Source of the DNA: an uncultured Prevotella sp.
GTDB taxonomy: Bacteria; Bacteroidota; Bacteroidia; Bacteroidales; Bacteroidaceae
Reading direction: 5' to 3'
Assembly: GCA_900546575.1 (NCBI GenBank)
Contig: URDM01000055.1
Location: 1-19,695 of the forward strand
DNA: 19,695 bases
This document shows, piece after piece, positions 1 to 7,477 of this stretch. The notes below the pieces were generated by a model. The model was given only the letters and a program-made list of their open reading frames with translations, was not told the origin of the DNA and ran no database searches. The stretch's first letter is position 1. Each line of letters begins with the position of its first letter. Position numbers and translations under genes: made by a program.

Positions 1-825
1 ATCTTCGGCGCATTGAATGACGCATCGATTGCGTGGAAAGTAGCAGAACGTGTCGTAGAAGAGGGCGCACAGATTGTGTTGACCAATACTGCAGTGGCTT
101 GCCGTATGGGCACCATCGACGAGCTCGCCAAGAAGACCAACGCAACCATCATCCCTGCTGATGCGACATCGGTAGAGGATTTGAACAACCTGTTTGTCAA
201 GGCCCAGGAGGCATTGGGCGGCAAGATTGACTTCGTGCTGCACTCATGTGCCATGAGCGTGAACATGCGCAAGAAGCGTACTTACGACGATCTGGACTAC
301 GGATTCCTTGACAAGACTCTCGACATCTCAGCAATTTCATTCCACAAGATGCTGCAGGTAGCCAAGAAGCTCGACGCTCTCAACGAGGAGGCTTCGGTAC
401 TTGCCCTGACCTACGTGGCTTCACACCGCACATTCTTCGGCTACAACGATATGGCTGATGCCAAGTCGCTGCTTGAGTCGATTGCTCGTAGCTTCGGATA
501 TATCTACGGCCGTGAGAAGAAGGTGCGCATCAACACCATCTCTCAGTCGCCTACATTCACCACTGCCGGCAGCGGCATCAAGGGCTTCGACGGTCTGTAC
601 GACTTCAGCGACCGCATGTCGCCTCTTGGCAACGCCAGCGCTGACGAGTGCGCCGACTACTGTGTCGTGATGTTCTCTGACCTCACAAAGAAGGTGACTA
701 TGCAGACTCTGTTCCACGATGGAGGCTTCTCTAACATGGGTATGTCGCTCCGCGGTATGACTCAGTACAACAAGTCGTTCATCGACGAGAACCGCGACGA
801 AAACGGCAATATTATCTACGGATAA
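1..825 (+). CDS. fabI: Enoyl-[acyl-carrier-protein] reductase (NADH), FabI, 5' end cut by window
   Basis: Last step of each fatty-acid elongation cycle: NAD(P)H-dependent reduction of trans-2-enoyl-ACP in the cytoplasm. The frame is open from base 1 and reads IFGALNDASIAWK, the end of the FabI cofactor-binding loop, so the true start lies a few codons outside. The TTG at 13 is internal, not a start. 274 residues are visible. The catalytic FabI signature Tyr-x6-Lys is seen as YNDMADAK (Y148 and K155, counting from base 1), inside a FabI-like helix after TYVASHRTFFG. The C-terminal part has the FabI-type VTMQTLFHDGGFSNMG and a Bacteroidetes-style charged tail. It is transcribed toward the fucosidase genes, so the following intergenic region is convergent. 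Family assignment is secure; the N-terminal residues cannot be seen. Confidence 0.94.
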   Translation: MFGALNDASIAWKVAERVVEEGAQIVLTNTAVACRMGTIDELAKKTNATIIPADATSVEDLNNLFVKAQEALGGKIDFVLHSCAMSVNMRKKRTYDDLDYGFLDKTLDISAISFHKMLQVAKKLDALNEEASVLALTYVASHRTFFGYNDMADAKSLLESIARSFGYIYGREKKVRINTISQSPTFTTAGSGIKGFDGLYDFSDRMSPLGNASADECADYCVVMFSDLTKKVTMQTLFHDGGFSNMGMSLRGMTQYNKSFIDENRDENGNIIYG

Positions 826-826
826 A

Positions 827-854
827 TTGTAGCGCGGAGGTATCTGCGCTACAA
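827..854 (+). terminator. Perfect hairpin directly after fabI stop
   Basis: TTGTAGCGC (827-835) and GCGCTACAA (846-854) form a perfect 9-bp stem with a 10-nt loop, starting one base after the fabI stop codon. There is no U-tract, so it may be an mRNA 3'-end stabiliser or a processing hairpin rather than a full intrinsic terminator. Confidence 0.45.
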
Positions 855-939
855 GGTTGATGGGGTGTTATGGTGTTGTGGTGTGATAACTTTCACAGGC
901 TACGGCGAGGACGCCATAACCTCCTATATTTTGCAGTGC

Positions 940-986
940 ATATTACTCCCCTCCCTACGGGGGAGGGGCCTGGGGTGGGGCTTTTG
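940..986 (+). repeat. Orphan half-copy of the GC-rich intergenic element
   Basis: Contains CCCCTCCCTACGGGGGAGGG, then CCTGGGGTGGGGCTTTT. This matches the right arm of the composite elements found five times in the Arg/Pro cluster (11902-17922). Bases just upstream (TTTTGCAGTGCATATTACT) weakly resemble the CAAATCATACCACT shoulder of those arms. No left arm or AT-rich centre is seen nearby, so this is a solitary half element. Open frames through it are only translations of the repeat. Confidence 0.75.
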
Positions 987-1017
987 GCCTACGTCCCAAC
1001 ACAATATTTGCATTTTT

Positions 1018-1090
1018 AACCGCTCAAAACTGCGAACTGAACGAGCAAAGAAATCTTTGGCTCGAAATTCGCGAGTTTTGAGCGGTTTTG
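1018..1090 (+). terminator. 70-nt nested inverted repeat, likely terminator of the fabI side
   Basis: AACCGCTCAAAACT (from 1018) pairs perfectly with AGTTTTGAGCGGTT (to 1087). Inside, GCGAA pairs with TTCGC, CGAGC with GCTCG, and AAAGA with TCTTT, so almost the whole stretch folds back on itself. A short T-run (1086-1089) follows on the + strand, with an A-run-like flank on the other side. It lies about 190 nt after the fabI stop in a convergent spacer, which suits a terminator. A small mobile palindrome is the alternative. Confidence 0.5.
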
Positions 1091-1151
1091 CGTAATACAC
1101 TATAACACAGCGTATTATGATTCCAGCAACCGAAATATGCAATGAGTGAGA

Positions 1152-1298
1152 GCGCAAAAGGAGTCGTTCTGATTTGCTAAAGTTGTCCTTTAGGACTGCC
1201 AATGTAGCCCTTTTACACTCCGGATGCAGTCCTTTTACAACGCAAAAGGGCTTCTTTGCACTCCAAAGGTTGTCCTTTTAGGAGGCAAAGAAGCCCTT
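1152..1298. repeat. Degenerate tandem array with a 22-bp period
   Basis: Successive units begin at about 1152, 1174, 1197, 1219, 1241, 1263 and 1285 (22, 23, 22, 22, 22, 22 nt apart). Each carries variants of GCAAAAGG-n-GTCCTTTT, a near-palindrome. The same unit with the same period occurs more cleanly at 18384-18492. A 22-nt period is not a multiple of three and no frame is conserved, so it is not coding. Of the 826-1449 region, the part at 1300-1375 shows nothing recognisable. Confidence 0.7.
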
Positions 1299-1375
1299 AA
1301 TCGTAAGAAACGTGATGAAATATTGTGAGAAAACCTATACTAAGTGTCTCATAAAACTCTAGAATCGATTTTCAT

Positions 1376-1410
1376 TTTGTAACACTTTTTTACTGCCTGT
1401 ATTATATTTG
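1376..1410 (+). promoter_or_regulatory. Possible Bacteroidetes promoter (TTTG / TATATTTG)
   Basis: TATATTTG at 1403-1410 matches the TAnnTTTG -7 box. A TTTG lies at 1376-1379, but the 23-nt gap is longer than the usual spacing of about 19. It would fire rightward into a hairpin and then antisense to the GH95 gene, with no + strand gene downstream. It may be a remnant or chance. Confidence 0.25.
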
Positions 1411-1412
1411 CA

Positions 1413-1444
1413 TTCTGAGTAGCAGACCCCTCCGCTACTCAGAA
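1413..1444. terminator. 11-bp perfect hairpin downstream of the fucosidase genes
   Basis: TTCTGAGTAGC (1413-1423) and GCTACTCAGAA (1434-1444) are exact reverse complements with a 10-nt loop. It lies just beyond the last minus-strand stop codon (1450-1452), where the GH29-GH95 transcript should end. There is no long U-run on either strand, so termination is inferred from position and stem quality. Confidence 0.5.
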
Positions 1445-1449
1445 CACGT

Positions 1450-1575
1450 TTATTTCAGTCGGAAGATATTGAGCGAGTTGGCAGGAATCTCAACCACTGC
1501 CCCACCCTTAGACGTTGTGATATAGGTCTCAGTAGGGTGAACATTTGTCGATTTCCTGCCGAGAGGGTTCTTATT
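1450..1575 (-). pseudogene. Orphan 3' coding end (about 39 codons) after GH95, in another frame
   Basis: Reading leftward from 1569, the frame gives NPLGRKSTNVHPTE, then TYITTSKGGAVVEIPANSL and NIFRLK, and stops with TAA at 1450-1452. The pattern (alternating strand residues, a 'VEIPANSLNIFRL'-like end) resembles the last beta-strands of Bacteroidetes secreted glycoside hydrolases, for example GH51-like C-termini. That resemblance is from memory of the style, not a search. The frame is closed upstream by a stop at 1576-1578 and is shifted one base relative to GH95, whose own stop is at 1571-1573. It is either the remnant of a deleted neighbouring gene or the true tail of GH95 lost by a frameshift near 1571-1578. 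Confidence 0.5.
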
Positions 1576-4102
1576 TTATACAGAGTGAGTTCGATTTTCT
1601 TTCAGGCATCACATCCAAATACTCTCCGTTTACCTTTACTTTCACCTTGCACGGTTTGCGTTCAGCAGTAGACAGTCGCCATCGTGTCACCATTCCGTCT
1701 TTCCAATCCAAATCGACTTCTATATTGCCTCGTGCTTTTACGCCTTTCACAGAACCTGACGGCCATTTTACTGTAGATGTTGGCAGAAGTTCAATCACAC
1801 CTGACTGCGACTGCACGAGAGTTTCAAGCATTGCAGCAGCCACTCCGTAATTAGCATCCATTTGCAATGGCAGGTTCTGCGTAGTTAGCAGATTGTCGAG
1901 CGTATTGTTGCAGAGCAATCCCTCAATCATATCGTGAGCACGCTCTCCATCCCTAAGTCTTGCCCACAGACACGAGCGCCACGCCCATGCGAATGCACGC
2001 AGACTGTTGCCCGAAGTCTTACGCAACTCCAAAGAGCGACGCGCAGCACGAGCCAGCATCGGGGTCTCCTCCATATTTATTTGGTTTCCCGGATACACAG
2101 CAAACAGGTGCGAAGTATGACGATGGTCGGTAACGGGGTCACGGTCAATCATCCACTCCATAAGATTGCCCATCTTGCCAATTCCAGGCTGATGCATACG
2201 CGCCAACTCACTGCTGAGACGTTCGGCAAAAGCCTTATCAACGCCAAGCGTACGTGCCGCCTGTATAGTATTGGCAAAGAGAGCAGAAACTATCTCCTGA
2301 TCGTGCGACACGCCATCTTCACCACGTGGCCCTATCTCAGGCGACCATCCGTTAGGCACCACAAGCGTACCTTCCTTTATATTGGCAAGTTCGGGATACT
2401 TGGCAACATCCACCACTTTATATTCGCTCTCAAACCCTCGCCCTCCCTCACCGAGGGTCTTCAAGTGACGTTCCCAATATTGGCTAATCTCCTTCAACAC
2501 CGGATAACCGATACGCTTAAGATAGTCAATGTCGCGTGTAAAGGCAAAGTGCTCCCAAAAATGCAGCGCATACCATGCAGAGCCAGGCAGATTGACCTGC
2601 CATCCACCACCGCCAAACGGATTGTGAGACGTATAGACTATCCATCCATCGCTCGTACGGTCGTGACTTCCTATCGCTTCAAGATACTCATTGGTAGACA
2701 TACGGAACGGTTCACGCATAGCATACAGATAATCAAGCAGCGAATTATGGCACTCGCTCAGATTGGCAACCTCAGGCAACCAATAGACCATCTGCAGATT
2801 GATGTTACTGTGATAGTCGCTTCCCCATGGAGCAGTTATGTGTGCGTTCCATATTCCTTGCAATCCAGCAGGCAGACTACCTGGGCGCGACGATGCTATC
2901 ATAAGATAGCGTCCGAAATTGAACATCAGGTTTTCCAGCCCAACATCCATACGGCTATTCTTGTATGCCGTCAGACGCTCTGCCGTTGGCAGAGCTGCAA
3001 GCGAAGCGTCAGAACAATCCAAAGTCAGACTCAGTCTGTCGTACAAAGCCTTATAGTCGGCAATATGACGGGCAGAAAGAGCGGAATAGTCAGTATTCTT
3101 TATGGCTTCAAGACGCCTGTTAGCACGTTGTACAGCATCTTCGCCACGGAAATTCCGCTTGAAATCCATTACATAATTGGTTTCCACAGCAATAAGCAAT
3201 GTACACGAATCGGCACCTTCCAGTTTAAGACAACCGTCTTCAACAGTCAGACTTCCTCCACTATTGCGCACTTCCACAACAGCCATGCCGGTCATTCCAT
3301 TACCAAGACGACTTGTCAGCGTCAGCCTGTTACCAACTACACTTGTCCTATCATCGCTCCTATGTGTAGCAAAAAGAATCTTGCCATCCAGCCCCTTATC
3401 TTTATCGGCAGTATAGTGCACCACCATTACCTGATCCGGATAACTACAGAACGACGTGCTCGCCACAGCTATTCCCTTACGTACAGCTGTTGACTTAATA
3501 GTTCCTTCATCGAGACAGATGGCTCTACAGAAATTATTCTTTGCTACTGGACAGCCGAAATCGACAATCAAGTCGCCTATTGGTTGCGAACCTCCGAATC
3601 CATCAGCGCCAATCTCCGGACCATTCTCTCCCCCGAAGCTCTTATCACCTTTTCTGTTTATGGTTCCCTTGTTCAGTCCACCCGACCAATACGACACCTC
3701 ATTAAGCACATATCTGTCACGTCCGCTACCGTTAAGCACAGATGCAGCCAAACGTCCGTTGCCTATAAAATAGGATTCCTGTTCCCACAACCGCACAGGA
3801 TTGGGATACTTGCCACGCGTCAGGACATTAGTCAATGTATTGAGATAGTTGGTCTCCTCGCCCTGTTCCCAATATCTTGTTTTATTAGGCAAGCACTTAG
3901 CCATAGGTTGCAACAGAACAGCGTCACCCTCGTACACGCCATCGTACAAGCACGATGTCAGCCCATGCTCATTCTCGTTCTCAATAACCTGCGTAAAGGC
4001 AGGCTTGTCCGACCATACACGATGCGCCCCACCACTCTGCGCACTCAATGATGCACAAGTAGCAAACAGAGCGCACAGTACAACTGCAAATCTACTTATC
4101 AT
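1571..4102 (-). CDS. GH95 alpha-L-fucosidase (1,2-alpha-L-fucosidase type), secreted
   Basis: 843 residues, a normal length for GH95. GH95 enzymes invert and release terminal L-fucose, typically Fuc-alpha-1,2-Gal; some members act on L-galactose. A signal peptide (about residues 1-21, MISRFAVVLCALF...SLSAQ) without a convincing lipobox suggests periplasmic location. The catalytic region is clear: HSNIN (N433, N435) matches the paired Asn that activate water, SPE (E589) the general acid, and LQMDANYG (D749) the conserved Asp of the Bifidobacterium AfcA family, by motif comparison. WNAHITAPWGSDYHSNINLQ is typical of the family. The ATG overlaps the GH29 stop (ATGA, 4099-4102), implying translational coupling. 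The final 12 residues (MPERKSNSLCIK) look atypical, and an orphan coding tail follows in another frame, so the extreme C-terminus may be altered. Confidence 0.93.
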   Translation of the reverse strand: MISRFAVVLCALFATCASLSAQSGGAHRVWSDKPAFTQVIENENEHGLTSCLYDGVYEGDAVLLQPMAKCLPNKTRYWEQGEETNYLNTLTNVLTRGKYPNPVRLWEQESYFIGNGRLAASVLNGSGRDRYVLNEVSYWSGGLNKGTINRKGDKSFGGENGPEIGADGFGGSQPIGDLIVDFGCPVAKNNFCRAICLDEGTIKSTAVRKGIAVASTSFCSYPDQVMVVHYTADKDKGLDGKILFATHRSDDRTSVVGNRLTLTSRLGNGMTGMAVVEVRNSGGSLTVEDGCLKLEGADSCTLLIAVETNYVMDFKRNFRGEDAVQRANRRLEAIKNTDYSALSARHIADYKALYDRLSLTLDCSDASLAALPTAERLTAYKNSRMDVGLENLMFNFGRYLMIASSRPGSLPAGLQGIWNAHITAPWGSDYHSNINLQMVYWLPEVANLSECHNSLLDYLYAMREPFRMSTNEYLEAIGSHDRTSDGWIVYTSHNPFGGGGWQVNLPGSAWYALHFWEHFAFTRDIDYLKRIGYPVLKEISQYWERHLKTLGEGGRGFESEYKVVDVAKYPELANIKEGTLVVPNGWSPEIGPRGEDGVSHDQEIVSALFANTIQAARTLGVDKAFAERLSSELARMHQPGIGKMGNLMEWMIDRDPVTDHRHTSHLFAVYPGNQINMEETPMLARAARRSLELRKTSGNSLRAFAWAWRSCLWARLRDGERAHDMIEGLLCNNTLDNLLTTQNLPLQMDANYGVAAAMLETLVQSQSGVIELLPTSTVKWPSGSVKGVKARGNIEVDLDWKDGMVTRWRLSTAERKPCKVKVKVNGEYLDVMPERKSNSLCIK

Positions 4103-5610
4103 ATATTCTTATTGAGTTCAAGCACAATAACCTTAACCTCATCCTTATTGGGTTTCAGTCCGCCGAGCGTCACCGTCTGCCCTTTCTGCTTAACAGTCAC
4201 TTTACTTCCTCCATCCAATGCATAGGCTTTGCGTACACGATAGCCCTTGTCCATAGCCGGCAAGGCAAGTTCGTCGGAAGTGTACTCGCCCAGTAGATAA
4301 ACATAGATACGGTTGTTCTTATAACAGAATCCATACTTTCCGTCGACGGGTTGCCACGGACCGGCATACGTTCCGTACACTGCCTCAGCAATACCATCAA
4401 CCCAACTGCCGAACTTAGCCAAATGGCGTGAGGTAGCCTCGGGAATACATCCATGACGGTCGGGACCTACATTGATAAGAAAATTCATTCCGCGAACAAG
4501 GCAATCAGCCAAATAACGCTTCAACTGACCTACACTTATCATCTTACTTTCGTCGTCCATTGCAGGAGAATATCCCCACGGTCCGGCTATTGTGAGGCAC
4601 TTCTCCTGAATACGCTCGCGTATCTTGCCCGTAACAGGTTTCGGACCCTCGTCGCAAGTATAGTCACCTATCCATCCAGTACGTGGATTCATCAGAATGT
4701 CGGGCTGATGCTTACGAACCATACCTACCAATCCGAGCCAACGACCGTTGGATTCGTCACGGTCAAGGAAGTAATGATTTACCGGCCACTGATTATCAGG
4801 TTCAACATATTTATACGATTCCCAGAAATAGGCAGCATCACGGTCGCCGCCCTGCTCTGCCAGCCATCCACCGTCCCAGAATATCATGTCAATCTTGCCA
4901 TATTCGGTCATAAGCGTACGCGTGTCGCTATACAATTCTTCCTTCATGAGTCGTGCGTTCTCCTTATGCCACGCAGCTGTTGTGTAACCGAACTTATTAG
5001 GTTTGCAATCAGTACCCGTAACATCGTAATAGCCCGGATAGCGCCAGTTGATAAGCGTCTTGTACAATCCTACACGCATACCACTGTTGCGACATGCGTC
5101 AACATACTCGCGCACAAGGTCGCGGTTGAGTGTCTGGCGCGAAGAAAAAGCATTCATATAGTGACTGTCAAACAAGGCATATCCATCGTGGTGCATCGTA
5201 GTGAGCACGGTATAACGCGCTCCCATCGAACGTGCCACGTCCATCCACTGCTTAGGATTGTAGAGACTGGCATCGAAGTATTGGTCGCCACTTTCGGCAT
5301 AAGCCAGTTTACGGTATTCCTCAGGCTTTATTCCTTTGGTGTTCATGTTCCATTCGCCACGTGCCGGACCAGCATACAGTCCCCAATGAATGAACATGCC
5401 TATCTTGGCATCGTGCATCCACTGCATAGCCGAGTCGCTCTGTTGCTTCACTTCAAAATCAGTTTTTGGAGCCGACATCTTGTATCTGGTAAATCCGGAT
5501 ACATTACCGTTATCTGCCGACAAATGCTGATTGCTGCTGCCATAAGCAACCGACGCATACAAAGAGCCTAAAAACAGCGATGCAACAAATAGTAGTCTTT
5601 GATATTTCAT
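4099..5610 (-). CDS. GH29 alpha-L-fucosidase, secreted
   Basis: 503 residues. GH29 enzymes are retaining exo-alpha-L-fucosidases; linkage (alpha-1,2/3/4/6) cannot be told from sequence alone. An N-terminal signal peptide (MKYQRLLFVASLFLGSLYASVAYG) ends in small residues and has no lipobox, so export to the periplasm is likely. Family landmarks: MFIHWGLYAG (72-81), TTMHHDGYALFDS (137-149), and IDMIFWDGG (240-248), where D246 is the expected catalytic nucleophile. RYLADCLVRGMNFLINVGPD (365-384) is the usual end of the TIM barrel. A beta-rich C-terminal domain of about 95 residues follows. It is the first gene of a two-gene unit with GH95 (overlapping ATGA) and has its own promoter at 5652-5681. 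It lies 204 bp after susD, in line with work on fucosylated glycans imported by the SusCD pair. Confidence 0.94.
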   Translation of the reverse strand: MKYQRLLFVASLFLGSLYASVAYGSSNQHLSADNGNVSGFTRYKMSAPKTDFEVKQQSDSAMQWMHDAKIGMFIHWGLYAGPARGEWNMNTKGIKPEEYRKLAYAESGDQYFDASLYNPKQWMDVARSMGARYTVLTTMHHDGYALFDSHYMNAFSSRQTLNRDLVREYVDACRNSGMRVGLYKTLINWRYPGYYDVTGTDCKPNKFGYTTAAWHKENARLMKEELYSDTRTLMTEYGKIDMIFWDGGWLAEQGGDRDAAYFWESYKYVEPDNQWPVNHYFLDRDESNGRWLGLVGMVRKHQPDILMNPRTGWIGDYTCDEGPKPVTGKIRERIQEKCLTIAGPWGYSPAMDDESKMISVGQLKRYLADCLVRGMNFLINVGPDRHGCIPEATSRHLAKFGSWVDGIAEAVYGTYAGPWQPVDGKYGFCYKNNRIYVYLLGEYTSDELALPAMDKGYRVRKAYALDGGSKVTVKQKGQTVTLGGLKPNKDEVKVIVLELNKNI

Positions 5611-5651
5611 ATAAATAATAGGTTTAGGTTTCTTGAAAAAGTCACGTTATG

Positions 5652-5681
5652 CAAAGATACACATAAGTTGTAATAAACAAA
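5652..5681 (-). promoter_or_regulatory. Bacteroidetes promoter for the GH29-GH95 unit
   Basis: On the minus strand TTTG (5681-5678) and TATCTTTG (5659-5652) are separated by 18 nt, close to the Bacteroides -33/-7 consensus TTTG...TAnnTTTG. Transcription would start near 5645, giving a leader of about 35 nt before the GH29 ATG at 5610. That leader shares AAACCTAAA with the susC leader. Confidence 0.65.
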
Positions 5682-5687
5682 GAATAA

Positions 5688-5731
5688 GTGTGCCAAAATG
5701 AATTTATAAGTACAAATCCATTTCGGCACAC
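5688..5731 (-). terminator. 13-bp hairpin between susD and the fucosidases
   Basis: GTGTGCCAAAATG (5688-5700) and CATTTCGGCACAC (5719-5731) pair over 13 bp, with one G:U on the minus-strand RNA and an 18-nt loop. In the minus direction a U-rich TTATTCTTTGTTT follows and then overlaps the promoter at 5652-5681. This is good geometry for ending the susCD transcript before the next promoter. Confidence 0.6.
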
Positions 5732-5746
5732 CTTTCTTATATATGC

Positions 5747-5776
5747 TTACCGCAGTTGTTCATAACAACACGGTAA
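5747..5776 (-). terminator. Second hairpin 38 nt after susD stop
   Basis: TTACCG (5747-5752) pairs with CGGTAA (5771-5776), and GTTGTT with AACAAC inside, leaving a CAT loop and small bulges. It may stabilise the 3' end of susCD mRNA or work with the hairpin at 5688-5731. There is no U-run. Confidence 0.45.
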
Positions 5777-5814
5777 ACATCCAATCATCTGATTACCTAT
5801 AACCGGCAATTCAT

Positions 5815-7464
5815 TTACTGATAGTTAGGATCCTGTACAAGCACACCATGAGCCTTGTCGATTTCGCCCTGAGGCAACGGGAAGTACTCGAAAGCAGAGG
5901 TTACCACTTTCTTGTAAGCAGGATAAGCAGGATCTACGGCACCGTCAACAGTCTGCTGAAGCAGTTTCCATCTCTTCAACTGGAAATAGCGCAAGCCTTC
6001 AAAGCAAGTCTCCACACGCCATTCATTGCGTATGCGTTCACGCAAATCAGCCTGTGTAAGGTTTGCTCCGTCAATAGCAGGCTGATGCGAACGAGTACGT
6101 ACAGCGTTTATTGCCTTAAGAGCCTTTTCGGTAGGTCCGTTAACCTCATTCTCAGCCTCAGCTATCATAAGCAACACGTGAGCATATCGCATAATTACTA
6201 CGTCAGCATCCGACACTGTGTTATAGTCTGGCATTGACTTTGTTGGCTGCAGAATCTTCTTTACACCAAAACCAGTGAATGAAGCATTACCTGTTTCTGT
6301 CACCTCAACATTGTCAGCACCTGCAAGTCCGTCGCGTTCAAAACTTGTAAAGCGTGTGTTAACCACTGCATCAACAAGACGCTCGTCACGGTTCTGGAAC
6401 ATCTTGGCACGCTCTGCTCTTTTCTGGGCTTCTGTTGAAGATGACGAATAGAGCACGCTCTCATCAGGACGAACTGTAAGAGGCGATTCACCCCACTTCT
6501 TGCCATCAGTACATTCGAAAGCATTGACAAGGTCGGTTGTAGGATCAAGACATGCCCATGCACCGAAGTAGAGGTCAAAGCTATTGGTAAGGTTAGGCTG
6601 CTGATAACGTACCGAGAACATTATCTCGGGCGACGAACCCTGATTGGCTGTGATAAAGTTGTCGCGTGTGCGCGGCATCAAGCTGTTCTCAGGAGTATAG
6701 TTGCTGATTTCAGCCAATGTGTTCAACACTTCCTGCATCTTGGTCTTGTCGGCAGTGCCATCTTCATTATATGCATCAAACAGCAGTATTCTTGCCTTGA
6801 GAGCACGCACAGCATCAGCGGTGAAATGTCCCTTGCCCTCACCTGTATTATAGGCAGTGTTCCAAAGACTTGCAATAGCCTGATCGTAATCGCTTACAAT
6901 CTGATTCTTGATGTCTGCGCGCGAAGCCTTCGGCTGATACATATTGTCGGTGGTAAGTGTAGAGGTTACGAGCGGCACTTCACGGTAGCACTGATACAAC
7001 CATGAGTAATAGTATCCACGCAAGGCGTGACATTCGCCAAGCATATGCTTGCGATCTACGTCACTTATGTCTCCACCCTTGTAATTGGCAAGGTTCTCCA
7101 TAACAAGATGTACTCTTGTTATGCCTTTGTAGCATACGTCGTACACCTGCGATACGTAACCGTCCGAATTAGGCGTAACGTCACCCTTTGCCAGGGTGAG
7201 TACCGAACCGTATGTTGTTTCATTGTGACGTCCAATGGCATTATCGGTCAATCCGTCAAAACAAGGAACAATCTCAGACAATGCTCCCGGCCAGTTGTAC
7301 ACGACAGAATATGCTCCCGCTATAGCCGACTCAAAATCGCTCTTGCTCTTCCAGAACACGCTCTGTGACGGCGAAGACGGCGGCTGCTTATCAAGAAAGT
7401 CTGAACATGACGACAATCCCAACGCCAGCACACCCACAGCGAATATGTTTTTTATATATTTCAT
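5815..7464 (-). CDS. susD: SusD/RagB-family glycan-binding lipoprotein
   Basis: 549 residues. SusD-like proteins sit on the outer face of the outer membrane as the lid of a SusC transporter and capture oligosaccharides. The signal peptide ends in a clear lipobox, GLSSC (Cys20), followed by SDFLDKQPPSSPS and a typical N-terminal helix (QSVFWKSKSDFESAIAGAY). The RagB C-terminal signature is visible: RNEWRVETCFEGLRYFQLKRW (about 479-499) and a final PLPQGEIDKAHG...DPNYQ. It starts 13 bp after the susC stop, so the two are co-transcribed, and two hairpins follow. Ligand class is inferred from the downstream GH29 and GH95 genes (fucosylated host or plant glycans). Nothing in the SusD sequence itself shows the ligand. 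Confidence 0.95.
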   Translation of the reverse strand: MKYIKNIFAVGVLALGLSSCSDFLDKQPPSSPSQSVFWKSKSDFESAIAGAYSVVYNWPGALSEIVPCFDGLTDNAIGRHNETTYGSVLTLAKGDVTPNSDGYVSQVYDVCYKGITRVHLVMENLANYKGGDISDVDRKHMLGECHALRGYYYSWLYQCYREVPLVTSTLTTDNMYQPKASRADIKNQIVSDYDQAIASLWNTAYNTGEGKGHFTADAVRALKARILLFDAYNEDGTADKTKMQEVLNTLAEISNYTPENSLMPRTRDNFITANQGSSPEIMFSVRYQQPNLTNSFDLYFGAWACLDPTTDLVNAFECTDGKKWGESPLTVRPDESVLYSSSSTEAQKRAERAKMFQNRDERLVDAVVNTRFTSFERDGLAGADNVEVTETGNASFTGFGVKKILQPTKSMPDYNTVSDADVVIMRYAHVLLMIAEAENEVNGPTEKALKAINAVRTRSHQPAIDGANLTQADLRERIRNEWRVETCFEGLRYFQLKRWKLLQQTVDGAVDPAYPAYKKVVTSAFEYFPLPQGEIDKAHGVLVQDPNYQ

Positions 7465-7477
7465 AGTTAGTGCTTTT

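Noticed and set aside
1018..1087. Integron attC site
   Set aside because: The fold-back is long and imperfect, but ends do not fit RYYYAAC/GTTRRRY and there is no integrase or cassette gene.
865..1202. Short open frames on both strands beyond fabI, and others such as 11941-12276, 15095-15289 and 15290-15598
   Set aside because: They translate the GC-rich repeat arm (PHPRPLPRREGS-type or NHTNPLPTGEGLGVG-type peptides), a known source of false small proteins, not genes.
1934..3493. Long open frame (519 codons) on the + strand inside GH95
   Set aside because: It is fully antisense to a well-conserved GH95 enzyme, has a low-complexity residue mix and no recognisable motif or signal; a shadow frame.
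4453..5571. Long + strand open frame (372 codons) inside GH29
   Set aside because: Antisense to the GH29 gene, with no domain features; a shadow frame.
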